From positions 1-64,000 of the forward strand of contig JAWLBX010000002.1 of NCBI GenBank assembly GCA_041687435.1: a stretch of DNA of 64,000 nt, written 5' to 3'. This document shows positions 57,380 to 64,000 of this stretch, in pieces. How positions within the stretch are numbered: position 1 is the stretch's first letter; each line of letters starts with the position of its first letter. The translations under genes and the position numbers were made by a program. The DNA is from JACKII01 sp041687435. GTDB lineage: Bacteria; Pseudomonadota; Alphaproteobacteria; Bin95. The notes beneath the pieces were generated by a model. It did not search any database and was not told the DNA's origin. It saw only the letters and a list, made by a program, of their open reading frames with translations.

Positions 57380-58987
57380 ATGGCCGACTTCGCCTATCAT
57401 CCCATGTTCGATGCCCCGCACGACGATACGCCCTGGCGTAAGCTCGACGGCGACTATGTGGCGGTCGATACCTTCCGCGGCCAGGAGGTCGTGGTCGTGC
57501 AACCGGACGCGCTGGCGGACCTGACGCGCGAGGCGTTCAAGGATATCAGCTTCTTCCTCCGCCCCGGCCACCTCGCCCAGTTGCGCGCGATTCTGGACGA
57601 CCCGGAAGCGAGCCAGAACGACCGCTTTGTCGCTCTCGATCTGCTCAAAAACGCCAACATCGCCGCAGGCGGCGTCCTGCCGATGTGCCAGGATACCGGC
57701 ACTGCCATCATCATGGCGAAAAAAGGCGACCGCATCTGGACCGAAGGCAATGACGAGGAGGCACTGAGCCGCGGCGTCTTCCGTACCTACGATCAGGAAA
57801 ACCTGCGCTTCTCGCAGCTCTCGCCCATTTCGATGTTCGAGGAGAAAAACACCGGCACCAACCTGCCGGTGCAACTCGACATGATGAGCAAGCCGGGCGG
57901 CGAATACGAATTCCTGTTCATGGCCAAGGGCGGCGGCTCGGCCAACAAGGCGTTTCTGTATCAGGCGACGCCGTCACAACTGCATCCCGAACGGCTCGTC
58001 AAATTCCTGGACGAGAAAATCCGCACCCTCGGCACTGCGGCCTGCCCGCCCTATCACCTGGCCATCGTCATCGGCGGCACTTCGGCCGAGATGAACATGA
58101 AAACGGTCAAACTGGCGTCCGCCCGGTATTACGACCACCTGCCGACCGTCGGCGGCTTGCATGGCCAAGCAATCCGCGATGTGGAGATGGAGCAGACCAT
58201 TCTCGGCCTGACTCGCGAGATGGGGATCGGCGCGCAGTTCGGCGGCAAGTATTTCTGCCATGACGTGCGCGTGATCCGCCTGCCGCGGCATGGCGCCTCC
58301 CTGCCGATCGGGCTCGGCGTGTCCTGCTCGGCTGACCGGCAGGCCTTGGGCAAGATCACCCGCGACGGCGTGTTCCTTGAGCAACTGGAATATCACCCGG
58401 CCCAATACCTGCCGGAGCCCTCGCAACAGGAATTGGGCGACGACGTTGTCAGCATCGACCTGAACCAGCCGATGGACCGGATCCTGGCACAGCTTTCCGC
58501 CCACCCGATCAAAACCCGCCTGGCGCTCACCGGCCCGATGATCGTGGCGCGCGACCTCGCCCATGCCCGCATCCAGCGGGAAATGGCCGAGGGCAAGCCG
58601 ATGCCGGAGTATTTCAAGAACCACCCGATCTACTATGCCGGCCCGGCCAAGACCCCGGCGGGCTATGCCAGCGGCTCGTTCGGCCCGACCACGGCAGGGC
58701 GGATGGATTCGTTCGTGGACGAGTTCCAGGCCAAGGGTGGCAGCATGGTCATGCTGGCCAAGGGCAACCGCTCGCGGCAGGTGGTGGATGCCTGCAAGAA
58801 ACACCACGGTTTCTATCTCGGCTCCATCGGCGGTTCGGCCGCGCGGCTGGCCCAGGACCATATCCGCAAGGTCGAATGCCTCGACTTCGAGGAGTTCGGC
58901 ATGGAAGCGGTATGGCGGATAGAGGTGGAGAACTTCCCGGCCTTCATCGTCACCGATGACAAGGGCAACGACTTCTTCGGCACCTGA
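57380..58987 (+). CDS. Fumarate hydratase, class I (Fe-S)
   Basis: A 535-aa oxygen-sensitive 4Fe-4S enzyme converting fumarate to malate in the TCA cycle. Cluster ligands are visible at Cys103 (MCQDTG), Cys222 (AACPPYH) and Cys316 (GVSCSADR). VIGGTSAEMNMKTVKLASAR and YYAGPAKTPAGYASGSFGPT are characteristic. Single-chain, as in FumA/FumB. GGAG is 9 bases before ATG 57380. The sspB-fumarase order is common in alphaproteobacteria. Confidence 0.95.
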   Translation: MADFAYHPMFDAPHDDTPWRKLDGDYVAVDTFRGQEVVVVQPDALADLTREAFKDISFFLRPGHLAQLRAILDDPEASQNDRFVALDLLKNANIAAGGVLPMCQDTGTAIIMAKKGDRIWTEGNDEEALSRGVFRTYDQENLRFSQLSPISMFEEKNTGTNLPVQLDMMSKPGGEYEFLFMAKGGGSANKAFLYQATPSQLHPERLVKFLDEKIRTLGTAACPPYHLAIVIGGTSAEMNMKTVKLASARYYDHLPTVGGLHGQAIRDVEMEQTILGLTREMGIGAQFGGKYFCHDVRVIRLPRHGASLPIGLGVSCSADRQALGKITRDGVFLEQLEYHPAQYLPEPSQQELGDDVVSIDLNQPMDRILAQLSAHPIKTRLALTGPMIVARDLAHARIQREMAEGKPMPEYFKNHPIYYAGPAKTPAGYASGSFGPTTAGRMDSFVDEFQAKGGSMVMLAKGNRSRQVVDACKKHHGFYLGSIGGSAARLAQDHIRKVECLDFEEFGMEAVWRIEVENFPAFIVTDDKGNDFFGT

Positions 58988-59095
58988 CCGGCACAAAAAG
59001 CCACACGCGGGTTGGCGAGCGATCCGGCTAAAGTCGTAGCCAACAGACCCCAAGCGGCCCGCCGGTGAGCCCGCGAACGAAAGAAATTGCCCGCA

Positions 59096-60280
59096 ATGGA
59101 TAACGCCAAGCGGAACGTCTTGATTCTGGCCGCCTGCCAGACGCTTTACATGAGCGGCACGTCGCTCATGATCACCACCAGCCCGCTGATCGGCAGCATG
59201 CTGGCGCCGGACAAGGGCATGGCGACCGTGCCGCTGGCCCTGCACCATGCCGGCGTGATGGCGGCCACCATTCCGGCCTCGCACCTGATGCGGGCGATTG
59301 GCCGGCGCAACGGTTTCATGCTGGCGACCTTCTTCGGCATGGCCGGCGCCGGCATTGCCGGCCTTGCCATCATGGAAGCTTGGTTCTGGGTGTTTTGCCT
59401 GGGCGTGTTCATCGTCGGCTGGTTCAATGGCTTTGCCGTGTTCTATCGCTTTGCCGCGGCTGACGCATCCGACCCGGAATTCCGGCCGAAGGCGATCAGC
59501 TGGGTTCTGACCGGCGGCCTGTTCGCGGCCATCCTGGGGCCCGAACTGGCGAAACACACCGTCGACCTGCTTGCCCCCGTGATGTACGCGGGCAGTTATT
59601 TTGCGCTGATCGGGCTTTATATCCTGAATCTGCTGCTGGTCAGCCGCGTGCGAATCCCGCCGCTGACGGCAGAAGAAAAGGCAACCTCCGGGCGGCCGCT
59701 GCTGCAGATCCTGAAACAGCCGAAATGCATGGTTGCAGTCTCCTCCGCCTTCGTCGCCTATGGCGTGATGAGCCTGCTGATGACCTCCACCCCGCTGGCG
59801 ATGCAGGCGTGTGGATTCACGTTCGATGCGTCGGCGACGGTCATTCAGCTTCACATCCTGGGCATGTTCCTGCCCTCCTTCTTCACCGGCAATCTGGTCA
59901 AGAAGTACGGCAGCATCCGGGTGATCGTCGCCGGCATTGCGATCAACATCGTCTGTGTCGGCGTCGCGCTGGCCGGCATTGACTTCCTGAACTTTGGAAT
60001 CGGGCTGTTCCTGCTGGGAATTGGCTGGAACTTCATGTTCATTGGCGCCACAACCCTTCTGACGGAAACGCACGAGCCCAGCGAGCGGGCAAAAATCCAG
60101 GGGTTTAACGACTTCCTGATATTCGCAACCATCGCCACGGCGGCGCTCTCGTCCGGCAATCTGCTGCACTATTTCGGCTGGGAGGTGGTGAACTACGGCG
60201 TGTTGCCGTTCCTGGCTGCGATCCTGATTTTCGTCCTGTGGCAGGCACGGGCAGAGGCGCGCCGCGCTTCTGCGGCTTAA
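59096..60280 (+). CDS. Major facilitator superfamily transporter
   Basis: A 394-aa membrane protein with about 12 hydrophobic helices in two halves and a cytoplasmic loop near the middle (RVRIPPLTAEEKATSGRPLL). The intracellular motif after TM2 is HLMRAIGRRNGFMLATFFGM. The substrate is unknown. ATG 59096 is preferred to TTG 59087; the ribosome site is weak either way. No regulator is adjacent. Confidence 0.88.
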   Translation: MDNAKRNVLILAACQTLYMSGTSLMITTSPLIGSMLAPDKGMATVPLALHHAGVMAATIPASHLMRAIGRRNGFMLATFFGMAGAGIAGLAIMEAWFWVFCLGVFIVGWFNGFAVFYRFAAADASDPEFRPKAISWVLTGGLFAAILGPELAKHTVDLLAPVMYAGSYFALIGLYILNLLLVSRVRIPPLTAEEKATSGRPLLQILKQPKCMVAVSSAFVAYGVMSLLMTSTPLAMQACGFTFDASATVIQLHILGMFLPSFFTGNLVKKYGSIRVIVAGIAINIVCVGVALAGIDFLNFGIGLFLLGIGWNFMFIGATTLLTETHEPSERAKIQGFNDFLIFATIATAALSSGNLLHYFGWEVVNYGVLPFLAAILIFVLWQARAEARRASAA

Positions 60281-60461
60281 CGGCGCGCACACCTACCGCT
60301 GAACTTGGCGCGCCACCGCTGCCCCTCTAAGGTCCGGCGCTACTAAAGGTTTCGGGCATCTCCTGCCAGTGGTGGGGGTGTCTGGAATACTTGCGCCTTA
60401 TCTTTGGGGCATTCCGCCCTTCGATACTCTCACTCTGCGCCAACATTAGGGAGCACAGCCG

Positions 60462-62573
60462 ATGTGGTTCGCGTATCTCTTTGTTCTCGCATGCGGCCTG
60501 GCCGCGGTGCTGTATGGCATCGTTGCCTCCAAGAAAGTGCTGTCGGCCAGCGCCGGCACCGCCCGCATGCAAGAAATCGCCGCTGCCATTCAGGAAGGCG
60601 CAAGCGCCTATCTGAGGCGCCAATACACCACCATCGCCATTGTCGGCGCGGTGATGTTCGTCATTATTGTCATCTTTCTCGGCTTTGCTGCTGCCATTGG
60701 CTTTCTGCTGGGCGCCATTCTATCGGGCGCGGCCGGCTACATCGGCATGTTCATTTCGGTCCGGGCGAACGTGCGGACGACCGAAGCCGCACGAACCAGT
60801 CTGGCCGCCGGTCTGGATATCTCGTTCCGCTCCGGCGCCGTGACCGGCATGCTGGTTGCCGGCCTCGCACTCCTGGGCGTCGCCATCTACTATATCCTGC
60901 TGCAGGCGTTCGGCTTTGAGGGCCGGGAACTGGTGTTCCCGCTGGTAGCGCTCGGCTTCGGCGCCTCGCTGATTTCGATCTTCGCCCGTCTCGGCGGCGG
61001 CATCTTCACGAAAGGTGCGGACGTCGGCGCGGACTTGGTTGGCAAGGTCGAGGCCGGCATTCCAGAGGATGACCCCCGCAATCCGGCGGTGATCGCCGAC
61101 AATGTCGGCGACAATGTCGGTGACTGTGCCGGCATGGCAGCGGACCTTTTCGAGACCTATGCCGTGACCGTGGTCGCCACGATGGTCCTGGGATCGATCT
61201 TCTTCGCCGCCGACGCCGCACACGCCTCCGCCTCGATGATGTACCCGCTCGCGATCGGTGCGGTCAGCATTCTGGGCTCGATCGCCGGCACCTATTTCGT
61301 CAAGCTGGGGCGGTCCAACAACATCATGGGCGCGCTCTACAAGGGCTTCATCGCCAGTGCGGTGATCTCTCTGGTTGGCATCTTTTTCGTCACATGGTTC
61401 CTGATGGGCCTGGGCGAGACCTACACCGCTGCCGATGGCACCTTCACCGGGTTTGCGCTGTTCGTCTGCGCCCTGGTTGGCGTTGCCGTAACCGGCCTGA
61501 TCATCTGGGTGACCGAGTACTATACCAGCACGGAGTACCGGCCGGTGCGCAGCATCGCGCAGGCATCGACCACAGGGCATGGCACCAACGTCATTCAGGG
61601 CCTCGCCATTTCCATGGAGGCAACCGCCGGTCCGGCGATCATCATCTGTGCGGCGATCATCATCTCCTACGGCCTGGCTGGCCTGTTCGGCATCGCCATC
61701 GCCACGACAGCCATGCTATCGCTGGCCGGCATGGTTGTCGCGCTCGACGCCTATGGCCCGGTGACGGACAACGCCGGCGGCATCGCGGAAATGGCGGAGC
61801 TGGACGAAAGCGTCCGCAACACGACGGATGCGCTGGATGCGGTCGGCAACACCACCAAGGCCGTAACCAAAGGCTATGCCATCGGTTCCGCTGGCCTGGG
61901 CGCACTGATCCTGTTCGCGGCCTATTTCTATGACCTGGACTATTTCGTCGCCGATCCCGAGGCCTATCCCTTCTTCACGGATGTGACGCTGAACTTCAGC
62001 CTGGCCAACCCATACGTGGTCGTCGGCCTGTTTATCGGCGGCCTGCTGCCATTCATGTTCGGCGCCATGAGCATGACCGCGGTCGGCCGTGCCGCCAGCA
62101 GTGTGGTGGAGGAAGTGCGCCGGCAATTCCGCACCATCCCGGGCATCATGGAAGGCACCGGCAAGCCGGAATACGGCACCTGTGTCGACATGCTGACCAA
62201 GGCCGCCATTCGGGAGATGATCATCCCATCGCTGCTGCCGGTGCTGACGCCGATCATCGTGTTCTTCTTGGTCTGGTGGATCGGCGGCAAGTCCGCAGCG
62301 TTTTCCGCCCTCGGCGCGCTGCTGCTGGGCGTGATCGTCACCGGCCTGTTCGTGGCGCTGTCCATGACCGCTGGCGGCGGTGCCTGGGATAACGCCAAGA
62401 AGTATATCGAGGACGGCAACCACGGTGGCAAAGGCTCCGAGGCCCACAAGGCCGCGGTGACCGGCGATACCGTCGGCGATCCCTACAAGGATACCGCTGG
62501 CCCGGCCGTCAACCCGATGATCAAGATCACGAACATCGTGGCGCTATTGCTGCTGGCCATGTTGGCGCACTAG
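60462..62573 (+). CDS. hppA: H+-translocating membrane pyrophosphatase, K+-independent
   Basis: A 703-aa, roughly 16-helix pump that couples PPi hydrolysis to proton export. PPi/Mg-binding motifs are GGGIFTKGADVGADLVGKVE, IPEDDPRNPAVIADNVGDNV and the C-terminal GDTVGDPYKDTAGPAVNPMI. Lys466 in GNTTKAVTKGYAIGSAG marks the K+-independent subfamily; K+-dependent pumps have Ala there. GGGAG 9 bases before ATG 60462. A clear terminator follows. Confidence 0.97.
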   Translation: MWFAYLFVLACGLAAVLYGIVASKKVLSASAGTARMQEIAAAIQEGASAYLRRQYTTIAIVGAVMFVIIVIFLGFAAAIGFLLGAILSGAAGYIGMFISVRANVRTTEAARTSLAAGLDISFRSGAVTGMLVAGLALLGVAIYYILLQAFGFEGRELVFPLVALGFGASLISIFARLGGGIFTKGADVGADLVGKVEAGIPEDDPRNPAVIADNVGDNVGDCAGMAADLFETYAVTVVATMVLGSIFFAADAAHASASMMYPLAIGAVSILGSIAGTYFVKLGRSNNIMGALYKGFIASAVISLVGIFFVTWFLMGLGETYTAADGTFTGFALFVCALVGVAVTGLIIWVTEYYTSTEYRPVRSIAQASTTGHGTNVIQGLAISMEATAGPAIIICAAIIISYGLAGLFGIAIATTAMLSLAGMVVALDAYGPVTDNAGGIAEMAELDESVRNTTDALDAVGNTTKAVTKGYAIGSAGLGALILFAAYFYDLDYFVADPEAYPFFTDVTLNFSLANPYVVVGLFIGGLLPFMFGAMSMTAVGRAASSVVEEVRRQFRTIPGIMEGTGKPEYGTCVDMLTKAAIREMIIPSLLPVLTPIIVFFLVWWIGGKSAAFSALGALLLGVIVTGLFVALSMTAGGGAWDNAKKYIEDGNHGGKGSEAHKAAVTGDTVGDPYKDTAGPAVNPMIKITNIVALLLLAMLAH

Positions 62574-62606
62574 CAATCGCGAAATCGTTGATCCGACGAT
62601 GCAGAG

Positions 62607-62636
62607 GGGGCGCTGGCAACGGCGCCCCTTTTCTTT
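62607..62636 (+). terminator. Intrinsic terminator of hppA
   Basis: A perfect 7-bp GC stem (62607-62613 with 62622-62628), 8-base loop, then TTTTCTTT, 33 bases past the hppA stop. Confidence 0.92.
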
Positions 62637-62756
62637 GCGCGGTTATCCAACGACAGCACAACGGTGCAAACACACACACCTTGACGGACCAGCCCGCGCC
62701 AATCGTCGGCCGCCAGTGCGATCAATCCGATACGATCATTACAGCCTTACACCGCA

Positions 62757-62771
62757 CCGACTGAAGGTCGG
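62757..62771 (-). terminator. Possible terminator of tRNA-Pro
   Basis: A short perfect hairpin CCGAC-CTTCA-GTCGG on the minus strand, about 40 bases downstream of the tRNA 3' end. No T-run follows. The rest of 62637-62812 shows no gene; an 8-G run lies at 62802-62809. Confidence 0.4.
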
Positions 62772-62812
62772 GGCTGCGCTTGTTACAAGGAATTGGAACC
62801 TGGGGGGGGTAT

Positions 62813-62889
62813 TGGTCGGAGCGGCGGGATTTGAACCCACGACCTCCAGCTCCCCATGCTGGCGCGCTACCAAGCTGCGCTACGCTCCG
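62813..62889 (-). tRNA. tRNA-Pro (anticodon GGG)
   Basis: 77 nt including an encoded CCA. The acceptor stem pairs CGGAGCG with CGCTCCG; discriminator A precedes CCA. The anticodon stem CCAGC/GCTGG holds loop ATGGGGA, giving anticodon GGG, which reads CCC and CCU proline codons. The T-arm GTGGGTTCAAATCCCGC is standard. Confidence 0.97.
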
Positions 62890-62901
62890 CCGAAGTCCGG
62901 C

Positions 62902-62930
62902 ACCATAGACGTGCCGTACCGCGCTGGCAA
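62902..62930 (-). promoter_or_regulatory. Promoter of tRNA-Pro
   Basis: Minus strand TTGCCA (62925-62930), 17 bases, TATGGT (62902-62907), ending 12 bases before the tRNA 5' end. It begins right after the merR stop, so the tRNA has its own promoter. Confidence 0.7.
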
Positions 62931-63407
62931 TCAATCCGAGGGCCGGGGCGGCGAATTGCCGGCTGCAACGCTGACGCATTCTGCCGCAAGGGATTCCAGC
63001 ACGTTGCGGATCGTCTCTACCCTGGAATACGCCGCTGCCGGCAGGGCTTCGGCACCTAGTGATGGCAGCGGCAGTTCCGGCGCGTCGGAGGACTGAATTA
63101 CCGCGGCAACCGTCGGCTGCTCTGCCCCATCCAGCCCCGCGGGCGCCATTGCGCTGCCCGTGCGCAGCGCCTTCGCCGCGCCTTTGATCGTGTATCCTTC
63201 GTCATGCAGCAGATGCTTGATCTGGTGCAGCAGTTCGATATCGCGCGGTCGGTAATAGCGGCGGCTGCCGCCGCGTTTCAAGGGGCGCAGCCCTGAAAAC
63301 TTGGTTTCCCAAAAGCGCAGGACATGGGCCGCAACGCCGACTTCCTCTGCGGCTTCACCGATGGTGCGAAAAGCATCCGGTCCCTTTTCCCGCGCAGGCC
63401 GCCCCAT
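62931..63407 (-). CDS. MerR-family transcriptional regulator
   Basis: A 158-aa regulator with an N-terminal MerR HTH (FRTIGEAAEEVGVAAHVLRF, then RYYRPRDIELLHQIKHLL) and a variable Ala/Pro-rich C-terminus lacking metal-binding cysteines of the classical type. The start overlaps the ihfA stop (TGATG), so the two are translationally coupled, as in many alphaproteobacteria. The target is unknown. Confidence 0.9.
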   Translation of the reverse strand: MGRPAREKGPDAFRTIGEAAEEVGVAAHVLRFWETKFSGLRPLKRGGSRRYYRPRDIELLHQIKHLLHDEGYTIKGAAKALRTGSAMAPAGLDGAEQPTVAAVIQSSDAPELPLPSLGAEALPAAAYSRVETIRNVLESLAAECVSVAAGNSPPRPSD

Positions 63408-63730
63408 CAGTCGAGGTCGTCGTCATCGCCAGAGGAATGCATGCCATTCATCCGGTCTTTCAAGACATGGGAGGCACGGAATACCAAGACCCGCCGCGGG
63501 TCGATCCGCGCCGGCTCGCCAGTCTTCGGATTACGGCCCCAGCGTTCGCCCTTCTCCCGCACAGAAAAACTGCCGAATGAGGAGATTTTGACGGTCTCCC
63601 CACGCGCCAACGCGTCCGAAACCTCTTCCAAGACGGACTCCACAAGTTCCGCTGCGTCCACCCGCGACAGGCCAACTTCATGGCACACGGCGTCACTCAA
63701 ATCGGCACGTGTAATCGTTCGACTGGCCAT
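63407..63730 (-). CDS. ihfA: Integration host factor subunit alpha
   Basis: A 107-aa DNA-bending protein. It starts MASRTITRADLSDAVCHEVG and contains KISSFGSFSVREKGERWGRN and the DNA-inserting PRRVLVFRAS segment. GGGGAG lies 10 bases ahead of ATG 63730. It lies downstream of fabH. A long upstream extension of the frame overlaps fabH and is spurious. Confidence 0.95.
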   Translation of the reverse strand: MASRTITRADLSDAVCHEVGLSRVDAAELVESVLEEVSDALARGETVKISSFGSFSVREKGERWGRNPKTGEPARIDPRRVLVFRASHVLKDRMNGMHSSGDDDDLD

Positions 63731-63766
63731 AATGGCTTTACTCCCCATCCATACGTCGATGTCTAG

Positions 63767-63796
63767 ACCGTACTGACAAGGACAATAGCCCGTCAA
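63767..63796 (-). promoter_or_regulatory. Candidate ihfA promoter
   Basis: Minus strand TTGACG (63791-63796), 18 bases, TACGGT (63767-63772), 37 bases upstream of the ihfA start in the 118-base gap after fabH. Confidence 0.6.
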
Positions 63797-63848
63797 GGTA
63801 CAAACATTTGAATAGTGAGAGAAATCAAACTGACGATTCAGCCTGTCT

Positions 63849-64000
63849 TCACCAGCGGACCAGACAGGCGCCCCAGGTAAAGCCGCCGCCCATCGCCTCC
63901 AGCACCACCAACTGCCCGCGCTTGATCCGGCCGTCGGCCACGGCAGTGGACAACGCCAATGGCACGGAAGCCGCCGAGGTGTTGGCATGTTCGGCAACGG
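63849..64000 (-). CDS. fabH: 3-oxoacyl-ACP synthase III (3' end only)
   Basis: The last about 50 residues of the initiating condensing enzyme of fatty acid synthesis, cut by the window edge. The reading frame gives VAEHANTSAASVPLALSTAV with the catalytic Asn of the NTSAAS motif, then LVVLEAMGGGFTWGACLVRW and TGA at 63849. The catalytic Cys and His lie outside. Followed by ihfA on the same strand, as is usual in alphaproteobacteria. Confidence 0.93.
   Translation of the reverse strand, partial: VAEHANTSAASVPLALSTAVADGRIKRGQLVVLEAMGGGFTWGACLVRW

Noticed and set aside
57974..60292. 772-codon open frame on the minus strand
   Set aside because: Antisense to the fumarase and MFS genes, both of which have clear family motifs; the product is His/Asp/Gln-rich with no protein-like pattern.
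1..64000. CRISPR array or insertion sequence
   Set aside because: No regularly spaced repeats and no transposase-like frame are visible anywhere in the window.

Overview
The window is GC-rich bacterial DNA, dense in genes, and almost certainly from an alphaproteobacterium. The signs are a circularly permuted two-piece tmRNA gene next to an alpha-type sspB, an Irr-type Fur regulator beside a rubrerythrin, the metK-trmB-rimP-nusA-ylxR-infB-rbfA-truB-rpsO-pnp string, ffs-dnaX-ybaB-recR, argD-argF-hslO and fabH-ihfA-merR-tRNA-Pro. Gene content fits a Rhodospirillales-like lineage, but that is a guess.

Layout. 1-1274: hisZ. 1278-4342: an iron/peroxide cluster (DUF3501, double 4Fe-4S/CCG protein, rubrerythrin, irr) with a candidate Irr operator. 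4471-18221: a long minus-strand operon for translation and RNA metabolism, headed by an XRE regulator with a strong promoter and in-spacer operator, and carrying an attenuator-like leader before rimP. 18401-20404: a HAD hydrolase and pyrD.

20436-34919 is the accessory region. It is a compact (about 14 kb) phage-derived morphogenesis cassette in T7 gene order, read on the minus strand: three small conserved genes, portal, Bbp19-like, scaffold, capsid, small capsid-adjacent protein, terminator, tail tubular A, tail tubular B, small internal-virion-like protein, a tail fibre carrying an SGNH hydrolase, a lysis cassette, small and large terminase, and a SleB-like hydrolase. No integrase, replication gene, phage RNA polymerase or large ejection protein is visible. 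A divergent S24/XRE repressor and two host-type sigma-70 promoters control it. The best reading is a domesticated podovirus, possibly a gene-transfer-agent-like or otherwise repurposed particle system. This is the most interesting part of the window.

34930-47352: recR, ybaB, dnaX, SRP RNA, a lipoprotein, hslO, argF, argD, recX, a large six-PAS hybrid histidine kinase and an agmatinase-family enzyme. 47356-55325: uvrB, an amidase, a GNAT acetyltransferase, aspartate aminotransferase, a Tat-exported DUF882 protein, a YbaK/ProX editing protein and an alpha/beta hydrolase. 55408-64000: thyX, ssrA (tag ANDNEIALAA), sspB, class I fumarase, an MFS transporter, a K+-independent H+-pyrophosphatase, tRNA-Pro(GGG), a MerR regulator, ihfA and the 3' end of fabH.

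Functional themes: ribosome rescue (ssrA plus its ClpXP adaptor sspB), translation and transcription elongation, iron-responsive peroxide defence, arginine metabolism, DNA repair (recR, recX, uvrB) and one resident virion-building cassette.
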